From Streptomyces olivoverticillatus (GTDB lineage Bacteria > Actinomycetota > Actinomycetes > Streptomycetales > Streptomycetaceae): a stretch of DNA of 64,000 bases. Shown here in pieces: positions 1-7,995 of the stretch. The stretch is taken from assembly GCF_014203555.1 (NCBI RefSeq), contig NZ_JACHJH010000002.1:714791-778790 (forward strand), in the 5' to 3' direction. Numbering within the stretch: the first letter of the stretch is position 1; each line of letters begins with the position of its first letter. The notes beneath the pieces are model-generated. The model saw only the letters and a program-made list of their open reading frames with translations. It made no database searches and had not been told where the DNA came from. The translations under genes and the position numbers were made by a program.

Positions 1-411
1 GCATCGGTCCTCACCGCGCAGATGCCCGAGTGCCGCGTGGTGATCCTCACGACCTTCGGCCGCGCCGGCTATCTGCGCCGGGCGATGACGGCCGGCGCCG
101 TCGGCTTCGTCGTCAAGGACGCTCGTCCCGAGGCCCTGGTGGACGCCATCCGCCGCGTCATGCGAGGCGAACGCGTCATCGACCCGGCCCTCGCGGCGGC
201 GACCCTCGCGGCGGGCGAGTCCCCGCTGACGGGGCGAGAGCGCGACGTACTGAACGTGGCCCGCTCCGGCGCCACGGTCGCCGAGATCGCCGCGAAGCTC
301 TACCTGTCCGAGGGGACGGTGCGGAATTACCTGTCGGTCGCGATAGCGAAGACCGGTACTCGCAACCGCATGGAGGCGGTACGCACCGCGGACGAACGCG
401 GCTGGTTGTAG
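1..411 (+). CDS. LuxR-family response regulator, 3' part (5' end outside window)
   Basis: The reading frame is open from the first base, so the gene starts before the window and its true start cannot be seen. The visible part covers the end of a receiver domain, including the conserved Lys in the stretch FVVKDA. An interdomain linker follows, then a LuxR/NarL-type helix-turn-helix with the typical LTGRERDVL opening and the recognition region LSEGTVRNYLS. It is most like the DesR/NarL class of two-component regulators, which bind DNA as phosphorylated dimers. The phosphorylated Asp and any partner histidine kinase lie outside the window, so the signal sensed is unknown. The stop codon is TAG at 409-411. 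Confidence 0.85.
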   Translation, partial: ASVLTAQMPECRVVILTTFGRAGYLRRAMTAGAVGFVVKDARPEALVDAIRRVMRGERVIDPALAAATLAAGESPLTGRERDVLNVARSGATVAEIAAKLYLSEGTVRNYLSVAIAKTGTRNRMEAVRTADERGWL

Positions 412-441
412 GCACCGCCCTGCCGCGGGCCGGGCAGGCCA

Positions 442-824
442 TCAGCCGAGCTCGGCGAGGTCCTCCGGGCTCAGGCTCAGCGCGCCGGCAGCGATGTTCT
501 CTTCCAGGTGGGCCAGTGAGCCGGTGCCGGGGATGAGCAGCATGTTCGGCGATCGGGCCGGCAGCCAGGCACCAGGTCGTCCGGGTAGGGATGCAGCGCC
601 TCCCGGATCAGTTCGTTGGCCGCCACCCCGTCACGCGAGTAGTAGTGCGAGGTGTCGATGTGGTTCACCCCGAGCTCCACGGCCCGGCGAAGGATGGCCA
701 GTGCCGTTTCCCGGCGGGGCCGGTCACCCTTCGGCCAGCCGGTCAGCTTCATCGCACCGTACCCGACCCTCGCGACGTTCAAGTCGCCGCCAAGTGCCCA
801 CTGTTGTCTCGTCGTGATCACCAC
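442..824 (-). pseudogene. aldo/keto reductase remnant with internal deletion and frameshift
   Basis: A GTG at 822-824 opens a frame whose first 80 or so residues are a normal aldo/keto reductase N-terminus (VGYGAMKLTGW, then NHIDTSHYYS with the Asp and Tyr of the active site). Near position 570 the protein jumps from PYPDDLV to gibberish. In another frame the family's C-terminus continues as [18 protein letters not shown] and ends [10 protein letters not shown], stop at 442-444. An intact member has about 280 residues; here roughly 125 codons remain. The span of 383 bases is not a multiple of three. The catalytic Lys and His and most of the barrel are gone, so the product should be inactive. 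A frameshift alone would not explain the loss; a deletion of about 160 codons is needed. Confidence 0.85.
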
Positions 825-857
825 ACTAGCGCTCCGGCCAGATTGTGATCTTGTGTC

Positions 858-1253
858 TTACGGCGATGTCCAGTTGACGAATGTCCCCGTGCCCGCGCTG
901 CCCGCTCGGATCCTTAGGCTGGCCACGTTGTCGCCCCACGGGATGGCGGCCCGGCCGGAGGTGCCGCAGCCGAGGAGGTGCCATTTGTTGTCCTGAGGGC
1001 TGAATGCCTGGACGCACACGGCCGGGTCCGTGTCCGAGTCGGCGGATTCCCAGCTGATGTCCGCCGTGGCGCCGGGCGCTCCGATGACGGCGCAGCTGGA
1101 TTCCGGGCCGTAGATTCCGCCGGGCGGTGCGTACACCTGGCCGGCGCAGCCGACGGCCGCCGGGGCCGCCGTGGCCGGGGAGGGCAGTGCCAGTGGTGCC
1201 ACCGTCGCGGCAGCTACGGCGAGCCAGGCGAGGGGTATTCGTCGTGAAGGCAT
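858..1253 (-). CDS. small secreted protein, function unknown
   Basis: 131 residues. The first 29 or so are a clear Sec signal peptide (basic start, then a hydrophobic Ala/Leu/Val core ending ATAAPA), so the mature chain of about 100 residues should be exported. The mature part has four Cys residues that could form two disulfides, and Trp/Gly-rich beta-like segments such as WHLLGCGTSG. I do not recognise a family. It lies 27 bases after the next gene upstream on the same strand, which also encodes an envelope protein, so the two are probably cotranscribed. There is no catalytic motif; a binding or structural role outside the cell is only a guess. Confidence 0.7.
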   Translation of the reverse strand: MPSRRIPLAWLAVAAATVAPLALPSPATAAPAAVGCAGQVYAPPGGIYGPESSCAVIGAPGATADISWESADSDTDPAVCVQAFSPQDNKWHLLGCGTSGRAAIPWGDNVASLRIRAGSAGTGTFVNWTSP

Positions 1254-1280
1254 GGGGGTCCTTGAGCCCTTGCTGCAGAA

Positions 1281-1871
1281 TTACGGCGTCGCGAACGTGA
1301 AGTTCGAGTGGTTCGTCGCCAGTTGGGTGCCGTCCGGGCCGTACGCCGTTACCTGGAGCTGCCAGTGGACGTTCGGGGTCGGCACGATGAAGGTCGGCTT
1401 CCAGTCCGTGCTGTCCCAGCCGAGGATGGGGGAGCCGATCGTGCTGTCGTCGCTCATGCTGATCTTGGTGGCTTCGTTGTAGGTGTGCCACTTGATGTAG
1501 CCGGTCCTGCCTTTGAGGCCCGTGAAGGTCATGTTCACCTGGACCTTGGTGACCGTCGGGGTCACCGCACCCGCGAACGCCACGCTGTCGATTCTCGCCG
1601 AGACGCGGACGGTGGAGGCCGGGGTGGGCGGGGAGGGCGTGGGTGAGGCGGCGAGCGTGGTGGGCGGCGAGGGGGTCGGGGTCGGGCCGTCTGTGGTGTG
1701 CGAGGCGAAGGGGCCCGCCTTGACCAGGACCGGAATCGTGGCCGCCAGGACCACGGCCAGGCCGCCCGTCACCCAGTACGTCCACACCCGCGACCAGAAG
1801 CGGTTGTCGGGCGGGGCCGGCGGGGTCGGCGGCGGCTCCGGTGGTGGTGGAGGGTCTCCGTCCTGGCTCAA
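1281..1871 (-). CDS. membrane-anchored extracytoplasmic protein with Pro-rich head and linker
   Basis: 196 residues. A short cytoplasmic head made almost only of Pro (residues about 7-21) is followed by one transmembrane helix (about 33-52). A Pro/Thr/Ser linker comes next, then a predicted beta-rich extracellular domain of about 100 residues ending in TNHSNFTFATP. This type II architecture places the folded domain outside the membrane. No enzyme motif is visible. It is the first gene of a probable two-gene unit with the secreted protein at 858-1253. Function unknown; the pair may form a surface complex, but that is inference from gene order alone. Confidence 0.7.
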   Translation of the reverse strand: MSQDGDPPPPPEPPPTPPAPPDNRFWSRVWTYWVTGGLAVVLAATIPVLVKAGPFASHTTDGPTPTPSPPTTLAASPTPSPPTPASTVRVSARIDSVAFAGAVTPTVTKVQVNMTFTGLKGRTGYIKWHTYNEATKISMSDDSTIGSPILGWDSTDWKPTFIVPTPNVHWQLQVTAYGPDGTQLATNHSNFTFATP

Positions 1872-1998
1872 TGCGCCACCCCCGTCGGTCGCCTCGCGCT
1901 TGAGAGGACGCTACACCCGGAATCAGCCATTCGGGCGGCGGATGGCAGGCTTCGGGGGCGTACGGGCGGGCGTGCGCCCCCACCCCCGTCAGACCCCC

Positions 1999-2880
1999 TC
2001 AGGCGATGCGCGTGGCCGTGCCGCTCACCCGCACCCGCGGGTCGCCCTCGCGCAACTCCACCCCCAGCAAACCTGGTCGTCCCATGTCAACGCCCTGATG
2101 CAAAGTCAGTTCGGCTGCCGCGCCCACCAGCCCGTACTCCCTCAGGTACGCACCCAGCGCCGCCGCCGCGGCCCCCGTCGCCGGGTCCTCGGCCACGCCG
2201 CCGACCGGGAACGGGTCGCGCACGTGGTAGACGGAGTCGCTTTCGCGCCAGAGGAGTTGGACCGTCGTCAGGTCCAGCTCGCGCATCAGCGAGGCCAGGC
2301 GCTCGAAGTCGTAGTCCAGTTCCGCCAGGCGCTCGCGGGTCGCGGCGGCCAGCACCAGGTGCCGGGCCCCGGCGTAGGCGATGCGCGGCGGGAACGCCGG
2401 GTCCAGGTCCGCGGCCGGCCAGTCCAGCGCCTCCAGGGCCTCGGCCAGCACCTGGGGAGCCACCTCCTCCGTATGCGGCTCCACGCTCGTCAGCGTCGCC
2501 CGCAGCGTGCCGTCCGCCGCCTCGTCCACCGTCACGGGCACCGTCCCCGCGGGCGTCGCGAAGACCAGCTCGCCCGGACCGTCGCGCTCCGCCAGCGCGA
2601 CCGCGGTCGCCACCGTGGCGTGGCCGCAGAAGGACACCTCGGCCAGCGGGCTGAAGAAGCGCAGGGTGAACGCCCGGCCCGGCTCGCCCAGCCTCTCCGC
2701 TTCCCCCAGCCCCTCCGGCGGCGCGGTCAGAAAGGCCGTCTCGCTGTAGCCGAGCCCCGCCGCGATCGCGGCCATCGCCGCATCGTCGAGGCCGGTGGCG
2801 TCCAGCACGATCCCGGCGGGGTTGCCGCCCGCGGGATCGGCGGAGAAGGCGGTGTAGCGCAGAACGTCGTTCGTAGACAT
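1999..2880 (-). CDS. PhzF family isomerase/epimerase-like protein
   Basis: 293 residues from the ATG at 2878-2880, the usual length for the family. PhzF-fold proteins are dimers of two diaminopimelate-epimerase-like lobes. The sequence shows the hallmark N-terminus LRYTAFSADPAGGNPAGIVLD, the SETAFLT segment that carries the general-base Glu in PhzF, FFSPLAEVSFCGHATVA, and DPATGAAAAALGAYL in the second lobe. The substrate cannot be told from sequence, since most genomic homologues are not phenazine genes and no other phz genes are near. The frame is open further upstream with in-frame ATGs at 2886 and beyond, but the conserved N-terminus fits the chosen start. It is divergent from the phosphatase gene, with only about 80 bases between starts. 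Confidence 0.85.
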   Translation of the reverse strand: MSTNDVLRYTAFSADPAGGNPAGIVLDATGLDDAAMAAIAAGLGYSETAFLTAPPEGLGEAERLGEPGRAFTLRFFSPLAEVSFCGHATVATAVALAERDGPGELVFATPAGTVPVTVDEAADGTLRATLTSVEPHTEEVAPQVLAEALEALDWPAADLDPAFPPRIAYAGARHLVLAAATRERLAELDYDFERLASLMRELDLTTVQLLWRESDSVYHVRDPFPVGGVAEDPATGAAAAALGAYLREYGLVGAAAELTLHQGVDMGRPGLLGVELREGDPRVRVSGTATRIA

Positions 2881-2962
2881 GGACTTCGCGGTCATGGACA
2901 TCCCAACGGGTCGTCGGTACAGACCTATTCCCCTCGCCCGAACCCGCGCGCACCCTGTGGGC

Positions 2963-4465
2963 ATGACCCCCCAAACGACCCCACGGGCACTCACCGACAA
3001 CCCCTTCACCCTCGGCGTCGCCTCCGGCGACCCCCTCCCTGACTCCGTGGTCCTGTGGACCAGACTCGCGCCCCTGCCCTACGAGGTGGGCAACGGCTTA
3101 CCCGCCGACGGCGCCGTCGACGTCCAATGGGAACTGGCCTCCGACGAATCGTTCCGCCAGGTCGTGCAGCGCGGCACCGTCCCCGCCCCCGCCGCTGACA
3201 ACCACACCGTCCACCTCGATGTGCGCGGCCTCGCCCCCGCCGCCACCTACTGGTACCGCTTCCGCGCCGGCCAGTGGTTCAGCCCCGTCGGCCGCACCCG
3301 CACCGCCCCCGCCCCCGACGCGTCCGTCACCGGCGGTGCCCGCTTCGGACTGCTCTCCTGCCAGCAGTACGACGAGGGGTACTACACCGCCCTCGCCCAC
3401 CTGGCCGCCGAGGACCTCGACGCGGTCTTCTTCGTCGGCGACTACATCTACGAGAACGCCATCAACGCCCAGGCGGGCGCCCGCAACTACACGGACCGCC
3501 CGCTGCCCGACTTCTTCGCCCACTGGACCTGGAACCTGGACGACTACCGGCTGCGCTACGCCCTCGGCAAGTCCGACCCCGACCTCCAGGCCGCGCACGC
3601 CGCCCACCCCTGGTATGTCACCTGGGACGACCACGAGGTGGAGAACAACTACGCGGGCGACATCTCCCAGAACAACGACCCGGTCGACGTCTTCCGCGCC
3701 CGCCGCGCCGCCGCCTACCGCGCGTACTGGGAGAACATGCCGCTGCGCGAGGCCTGCCGCCCCAACGGCCCGGACGCCCTGCTCTACCGCCGCTTCCAGT
3801 ACGGGCGGCTGGCGCAGTTCGACATCCTCGACACCCGCCAGTACCGCTCCGACCAGGCCTACGGCGACGGCTGGCAGTACCCGGGCCCCGAAACGGACGA
3901 CCCCGCCCGCACCCTCACCGGTGACGAGCAGGAGCGCTGGCTCCTCGACGGCTTCCGGGCGTCCACGGCCCGGTGGAACGTGATCCCCCAGCAAGTCGCC
4001 TTCTCGCGGCGGAAGAACACGACCGCCGACCGGTCCACGCTCTCCATGGACGCCTGGGACGGCTACCCGGCCTCGCGGGAGCGCGTGCTGGCGGGGGTGC
4101 GGCAGGCCGGCATAGCCAACCTCGCCGTGCTCTCCGGTGACGTGCACGTCCACTACGCGATGGACATCAAGGAGGACTGGGACGACCCCGGCTCGCGGAC
4201 GCTGGGCGTGGAGGTGGTGGGGACGTCGGTCTCCAGCGGCTTCGACGGCGACGAGCGCCCGGACGACTGGAACCTGATGCTGGCCGCGAACCCGCACATG
4301 AAGTACTACGACGGGCGCCGGGGCTATGCCGTCGTCTCCCTCGACGACACGCACCTGCAGGCCGACTACCGCACGCTCACCGGCGTCCTCACACCCGGGG
4401 CGCCCGTCTCCACCGCCGCGCGATTCGTCTCGGAGGCCGGGGCACCGGGATTCAGCGCGGCGTAA
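2963..4465 (+). CDS. alkaline phosphatase D (PhoD) family protein lacking a signal peptide
   Basis: 500 residues from the ATG at 2963. The N-terminal Fn3-like PhoD domain (FTLGVASGDPLPDSVVLWTRL) is followed by the metallophosphatase domain. That domain shows metal-ligand motifs FFVGDYIYEN, WDDHEVENNY and the late LSGDVHVHYAMDI. Characterised PhoD enzymes are exported phosphodiesterases or monoesterases made with a Tat signal and use Fe and Ca. Here the Fn3-like domain begins within 15 residues of the start, and no twin-arginine segment or hydrophobic core precedes it, even when the open frame is followed upstream to 2879. The protein is therefore probably cytoplasmic, or exported by another route. 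Activity is inferred from family only. Confidence 0.88.
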   Translation: MTPQTTPRALTDNPFTLGVASGDPLPDSVVLWTRLAPLPYEVGNGLPADGAVDVQWELASDESFRQVVQRGTVPAPAADNHTVHLDVRGLAPAATYWYRFRAGQWFSPVGRTRTAPAPDASVTGGARFGLLSCQQYDEGYYTALAHLAAEDLDAVFFVGDYIYENAINAQAGARNYTDRPLPDFFAHWTWNLDDYRLRYALGKSDPDLQAAHAAHPWYVTWDDHEVENNYAGDISQNNDPVDVFRARRAAAYRAYWENMPLREACRPNGPDALLYRRFQYGRLAQFDILDTRQYRSDQAYGDGWQYPGPETDDPARTLTGDEQERWLLDGFRASTARWNVIPQQVAFSRRKNTTADRSTLSMDAWDGYPASRERVLAGVRQAGIANLAVLSGDVHVHYAMDIKEDWDDPGSRTLGVEVVGTSVSSGFDGDERPDDWNLMLAANPHMKYYDGRRGYAVVSLDDTHLQADYRTLTGVLTPGAPVSTAARFVSEAGAPGFSAA

Positions 4466-4539
4466 GCGGTGTAAATGGGAGTGCCGGGGACGGGGGGAAA
4501 CGCCGGACGGCAGAGGCGTAGGCCCGTGGGTGCAAGCCC

Positions 4540-4559
4540 CTTACATCCGTGGACGTAAG
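4540..4559. promoter_or_regulatory. imperfect palindrome, candidate operator of the downstream MFS gene
   Basis: The 20 bases CTTACATCCGTGGACGTAAG match their own reverse complement at 16 of 20 positions (arms CTTAC/GTAAG and TCC/GGA). The site lies about 30 bases upstream of the exporter start at 4589, in the position of a repressor site. The regulator is not known. Confidence 0.4.
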
Positions 4560-4588
4560 CCCCGTTCCTCCTTGTCGCCCATGACACC

Positions 4589-5875
4589 ATGGAGCCCATG
4601 ACGGACCCCGCCCCCACCACCACCCCCGCCCCCGCGCGCTCCCGAATACCCGCCGCCACCCGCCACAGCAGCCTCCTCGTCACCCTCGTGCTCGGCGGCC
4701 TCACCGCCCTCCCGCCGCTCTCCATGGACATGTACCTCCCGGCCCTCCCGGAGGTCACCGACTCCCTGGCGAGCCCGGCGTCGACCGTGCAGCTGACGCT
4801 CACCGCCTGCCTGATGGGCATGGCGCTCGGCCAGCTCGTGGTCGGACCCATGAGCGACAAGTGGGGCCGCCGCCGGCCCCTGCTCGTCGGCATGGTCGTC
4901 TACGTGCTCGCCACCGCCGTCTGCGCCTTCGCGACCAGCGCCGGGCTGCTCGTCGGCTTCCGGCTGGTGCAGGGCCTCGCGGGGGCCGCGGGGATCGTCA
5001 TCGCGCGGGCCGTCGTGCGCGACCTCCACGAGGGCGTGGCCATGGCCCGCTTCTTCTCCACCCTCATGCTGATCTCCGGCGTGGCGCCGGTCGTCGCGCC
5101 CCTCATCGGCGGCCAGATCCTGCGCCTGACCGACTGGCGGGGCGTCTTCGTCGTCCTCACCGCCGTCGGCCTCGCCCTCAGCCTCCTCGTCTGGCGCTTC
5201 CTGCCCGAGACGCTGCCGCCGGAGAACCGTCACTCCGGCGGGCTGGGAGCAGCCCTGCGCACCATGCGCGGCCTCCTCGCCGACCGCGTCTTCACGGGCT
5301 ACCTGCTCGCCGGAAGCTTCGCCTTCTCCGCACTCTTCGCCTACATCTCGGCCTCGCCCTTCGTGGTGCAGGACATTTACGGTGCCTCCCCGCAGACCTT
5401 CAGCCTGCTCTTCGGCGTCAACTCCGTCGGCCTCGTCCTGGTCGGCCAGATCAACGGCAAGCTGCTCGTCGGCCGGGTCAGCCTCGACAAGGCGCTCACC
5501 GTCGGGCTGGTGGTCATCACCCTGGCCGCCGTCGCCCTGGTGCTGACGACCTCCGGGGTGTTCGGCAAGCCGGGGCTGGCGCCGGTCGCGGCCGAGCTGT
5601 TCGTCCTGATGTCCGCGATGGGCCTGGCCATGCCCAACACCAACGCCCAGGCCCTGATGCGCTCCCGCAACGCCGCGGGCTCCGCCTCCGCGCTGCTGGG
5701 CACCTCCACCTTCCTCCTCGGCGCCGTCGCCTCCCCGCTCGTCGGCATCGCGGGCGAGCACACGGCTGTACCCATGGCCCTGGTCCAGCTGGGCTGCGCC
5801 TTGGCGGCCGTCGTCTGCTTCGTGACGCTGTGCCGCCCATGGCGGCGCGCCGAGGACGCCCCCGCAGCCGCATAG
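4589..5875 (+). CDS. Bcr/CflA family drug-resistance MFS transporter
   Basis: 428 residues with 12 predicted membrane helices, the size of the Bcr/CflA subgroup of proton-driven multidrug exporters (DHA1). Visible hallmarks are the first helix motif ALPPLSMDMYLPALP, the loop 2-3 motif GPMSDKWGRRRPLL with its basic run, and helix 5 with GVAPVVAPLIGGQIL. The first ATG is 4589; an ATG three codons later (4598) is equally possible and no strong ribosome site separates them. A palindrome just upstream may be its operator. The substrate is unknown; Bcr and CflA themselves export bicyclomycin and chloramphenicol. It ends 10 bases before the next gene and may be read together with it. Confidence 0.88.
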   Translation: MEPMTDPAPTTTPAPARSRIPAATRHSSLLVTLVLGGLTALPPLSMDMYLPALPEVTDSLASPASTVQLTLTACLMGMALGQLVVGPMSDKWGRRRPLLVGMVVYVLATAVCAFATSAGLLVGFRLVQGLAGAAGIVIARAVVRDLHEGVAMARFFSTLMLISGVAPVVAPLIGGQILRLTDWRGVFVVLTAVGLALSLLVWRFLPETLPPENRHSGGLGAALRTMRGLLADRVFTGYLLAGSFAFSALFAYISASPFVVQDIYGASPQTFSLLFGVNSVGLVLVGQINGKLLVGRVSLDKALTVGLVVITLAAVALVLTTSGVFGKPGLAPVAAELFVLMSAMGLAMPNTNAQALMRSRNAAGSASALLGTSTFLLGAVASPLVGIAGEHTAVPMALVQLGCALAAVVCFVTLCRPWRRAEDAPAAA

Positions 5876-5885
5876 AATTCGCCAA

Positions 5886-6911
5886 ATGCACGCCCCCGAA
5901 TCCGCGCCGACCGGCGAGGCCCCGCTCACCGGTGAAACCCTGCGCACCGCCCTCGCCGGCCTCCTCGACGGCCTGCCGCCGCGGCAGGCCACCCAGGCCG
6001 TCGAGCGGCTGATCGCCAACTACCGGGGGCGCACCCCTACCCACACCCCCGTGCTGCGCGACCGCTCCGACGTGGCCGCGTACGCGGCGTATCGCATGCC
6101 CGCGACCTTCGAGGCCGTGCGGTCGGCCCTGGAGGCCTTCCGCGACCGGCTCCCGGACTGGGCGCCCGCCTCGCACGTGGACATCGGCGGCGGCACCGGC
6201 GCCGCGACCTGGGCGGTGGCGGCGGCCTGGCCCGAGGGCGGGCACCGCACCACGGTCCTGGACTGGGCGGGCCCGGCGCTGGAGCTCGGCGAGGAGCTGG
6301 CTCGCACGGCCGCCTCCGAGGCGCTGCGCACGGCGAGCTGGCAGCGGGCGACGATCGGCGCCGGCCTGACGCTCCCCGAGGCCGACCTGATCACGGTCTC
6401 CTACGTGCTGAACGAGCTCACCGAGGCGGACCGCCGCGCGGTGACGGAGAAGGCCGCGCGGGCGGCGCGGGCGGTGGTGATCGTCGAGCCGGGCACCCCG
6501 GACGGCTACCGCCGGATCATCGAGGCCCGCTCCCTGCTGATCGAGGAGGGCTTCACCGTCGCCGCGCCCTGCCCGCACAGCGCCGGTTGCCCGATAGAGG
6601 GCACCGACTGGTGCCACTTCTCGGCCCGGGTCAGCCGCTCCTCCCTCCACCGCCAGGTGAAGGGAGGCTCGCTCCCGTACGAGGACGAGAAGTTCTCGTA
6701 CGTGGCGGCGGTGCGGGGGCCGGTGGAGCCGGCCGGGACCGCGCGGGTCGTGCGCAAGCCGCAGATCCGCAAGGGCCAGGTCCTCCTGGAGCTGTGCACG
6801 CCGGAGGACGGCCTGACCCGCGAGACGGTGACCAAGCGGCACGGCCCCCTCTACCGGGCCGCGCGGGACGCGGACTGGGGGGACGAGTGGCCTCCGGCCA
6901 GCGCCGACTGA
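5886..6911 (+). CDS. Rsm22-type small ribosomal subunit methyltransferase-like protein
   Basis: 341 residues. A helical N-terminus precedes a Rossmann SAM-binding fold with motif HVDIGGGTGAATWAV (residues about 98-110) and ITVSYVLNEL further on. Residues Cys229, Cys235, Cys243 and Cys304 have spacings of 6, 8 and 61. This closely follows the four-cysteine cluster reported for the mitochondrial relative METTL17, which binds a 4Fe-4S cluster. Rsm22/METTL17 proteins associate with the small ribosomal subunit and some may be assembly factors rather than active methylases. In bacteria the exact target is not settled. The gene starts 10 bases after the exporter. A strong hairpin at 6916-6937 follows its stop. 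Confidence 0.85.
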   Translation: MHAPESAPTGEAPLTGETLRTALAGLLDGLPPRQATQAVERLIANYRGRTPTHTPVLRDRSDVAAYAAYRMPATFEAVRSALEAFRDRLPDWAPASHVDIGGGTGAATWAVAAAWPEGGHRTTVLDWAGPALELGEELARTAASEALRTASWQRATIGAGLTLPEADLITVSYVLNELTEADRRAVTEKAARAARAVVIVEPGTPDGYRRIIEARSLLIEEGFTVAAPCPHSAGCPIEGTDWCHFSARVSRSSLHRQVKGGSLPYEDEKFSYVAAVRGPVEPAGTARVVRKPQIRKGQVLLELCTPEDGLTRETVTKRHGPLYRAARDADWGDEWPPASAD

Positions 6912-6915
6912 GGGG

Positions 6916-6937
6916 CCGCGCCCCGTAAGGGGCGCGG
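6916..6937 (+). terminator. rho-independent-type hairpin of a common Streptomyces intergenic element
   Basis: A perfect 9-base stem (CCGCGCCCC / GGGGCGCGG) closes a GTAA loop five bases after the Rsm22 stop codon. The following GGGGAACTGCGCGACC is a sequence I recognise as common between Streptomyces genes. It lies between convergent genes and could stop transcription from both sides. Confidence 0.7.
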
Positions 6938-6983
6938 GGAACTGCGCGACCAGCCGACCACGACCCGCAGCCGAAAGACGGCC

Positions 6984-7802
6984 TCAGCCCCGCAGCTCCT
7001 GCGTACAGCACTTCACGCTGCCGCCCCCCTTGAGCAACTCGCCGAGGTCCATCCCGATCGGCTCGTACCCTCTGGCCCGCAGCGGCTCGAACAACCCCAC
7101 CGCGGCCTGCGGCAGCAACACGTGCCGGCCGTCGCTCACCGCGTTGAGCCCCAGCGCCGCCGCGTCCTCCTCGCTCGCGACCAGCGCGTCGGGGAAGAGC
7201 CGCTCCAGCACCGCCCGGCTGCCGGGCGAGAAGGCGCCGGGGTAGTACATGACCTCGTCCCCGTCGAGCACGCACAGCGCGGTGTCGAGGTGGTAGTAGC
7301 GCGGGTCCACCAGGTCCAGCCCGATGACCGGGCGCCCGAAGAACTCCTGTGCCTCGGGGTGCGAGAGCGGGCTGCTGCGGAAGCCCCGCCCGGCCAGCAG
7401 CCAGGTGGCGGTGACCGCGAAGTCCCCCTCGCCCTCGTTGATGTGCTCGGGCTCGTGCACCTGTGCGTAGCCGTGCGAGCGGAACCACTGCAGGTGCACC
7501 CCGGCCTCGGCCCACCGCTCGGGGTGCGCGAAGCGGGCGCCCAGCACCCGCCCGTCGACGACGGTCGCGCCGTTCGCGGCGAAGACCATGTCCGGCAGGT
7601 CGGGGCGGGGGGTGAGCTCCTCCACGGTGTGCCCGAGCGCGCGGTAGCGGTCGCGGAGCTCCTCCCACTGCGCGAGGGCGAGCGCGAGGTCGACCGGCTT
7701 GCCCGGATCCATCCAGGGGTTGATCGAGTATGTGACCCGGTAGTACGTGGGCGGGCACATCAGGTAGCGGCGAGGGGTGGATGCACGCGGGGCGGTAGGC
7801 AA
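6984..7802 (-). CDS. ddaH: dimethylargininase (DDAH-like amidinotransferase-superfamily hydrolase)
   Basis: 272 residues from a TTG at 7800-7802, chosen because GAGGAG sits six bases upstream and the conserved TPRRYLMCPPTYY lies inside the frame; the first ATG would cut this off. DDAH converts N-omega-methylated arginines to citrulline and methylamines. The pentein fold is recognisable from SINPWMDP, DMVFAANGATVVDG, HINEGEGDFAV, YYHLDTALCVLDGDE, GLNAVSDG and the C-terminal GGGSVKCC. The first Cys of that last motif is the expected nucleophile. No ornithine aminotransferase or other arginine gene is next to it. A perfect 12-base inverted repeat (7824-7855) lies between the start and the divergent TetR gene and probably controls it. 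Confidence 0.88.
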   Translation of the reverse strand: MPTAPRASTPRRYLMCPPTYYRVTYSINPWMDPGKPVDLALALAQWEELRDRYRALGHTVEELTPRPDLPDMVFAANGATVVDGRVLGARFAHPERWAEAGVHLQWFRSHGYAQVHEPEHINEGEGDFAVTATWLLAGRGFRSSPLSHPEAQEFFGRPVIGLDLVDPRYYHLDTALCVLDGDEVMYYPGAFSPGSRAVLERLFPDALVASEEDAAALGLNAVSDGRHVLLPQAAVGLFEPLRARGYEPIGMDLGELLKGGGSVKCCTQELRG

Positions 7803-7808
7803 GTCGCG

Positions 7809-7814
7809 CTCCTC
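7809..7814 (-). promoter_or_regulatory. ribosome binding site deciding a TTG start for ddaH
   Basis: GAGGAG on the minus strand, six bases before the TTG at 7802. No comparable site precedes the first internal ATG. Confidence 0.7.
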
Positions 7815-7823
7815 ACGGTGGTG

Positions 7824-7855
7824 TTGGGCACGCACATGGTGTCGTGCGTGCCCAA
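7824..7855. promoter_or_regulatory. perfect 12-bp inverted repeat, candidate ddaH operator
   Basis: TTGGGCACGCAC (7824-7835) and GTGCGTGCCCAA (7844-7855) are exact reverse complements around an 8-base spacer. The nearer arm ends 21 bases before the ddaH TTG. Arms of this length with an 8-base spacer suggest a dimeric regulator; Lrp/AsnC or GntR types are possible. No such regulator gene is adjacent. Confidence 0.6.
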
Positions 7856-7963
7856 ATGGTCCTCGCTGCGCGCCGCTCGCGCATGAACCGTACGGGTGGT
7901 TTACGCGCCGCCCGGAACGGCGGCGTGACACTTGCTTCCGAGGTTGCGGTACGGGGCGGGTAT

Positions 7964-7979
7964 CGGACGATACGGTCCG
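7964..7979. promoter_or_regulatory. inverted repeat upstream of the TetR gene
   Basis: CGGAC and GTCCG flank GATACG. The same GATACG core recurs in the palindrome at 7996-8017, so both may bind the TetR product encoded just downstream. Confidence 0.45.
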
Positions 7980-7995
7980 TCTTGTCCGGCCTCGT

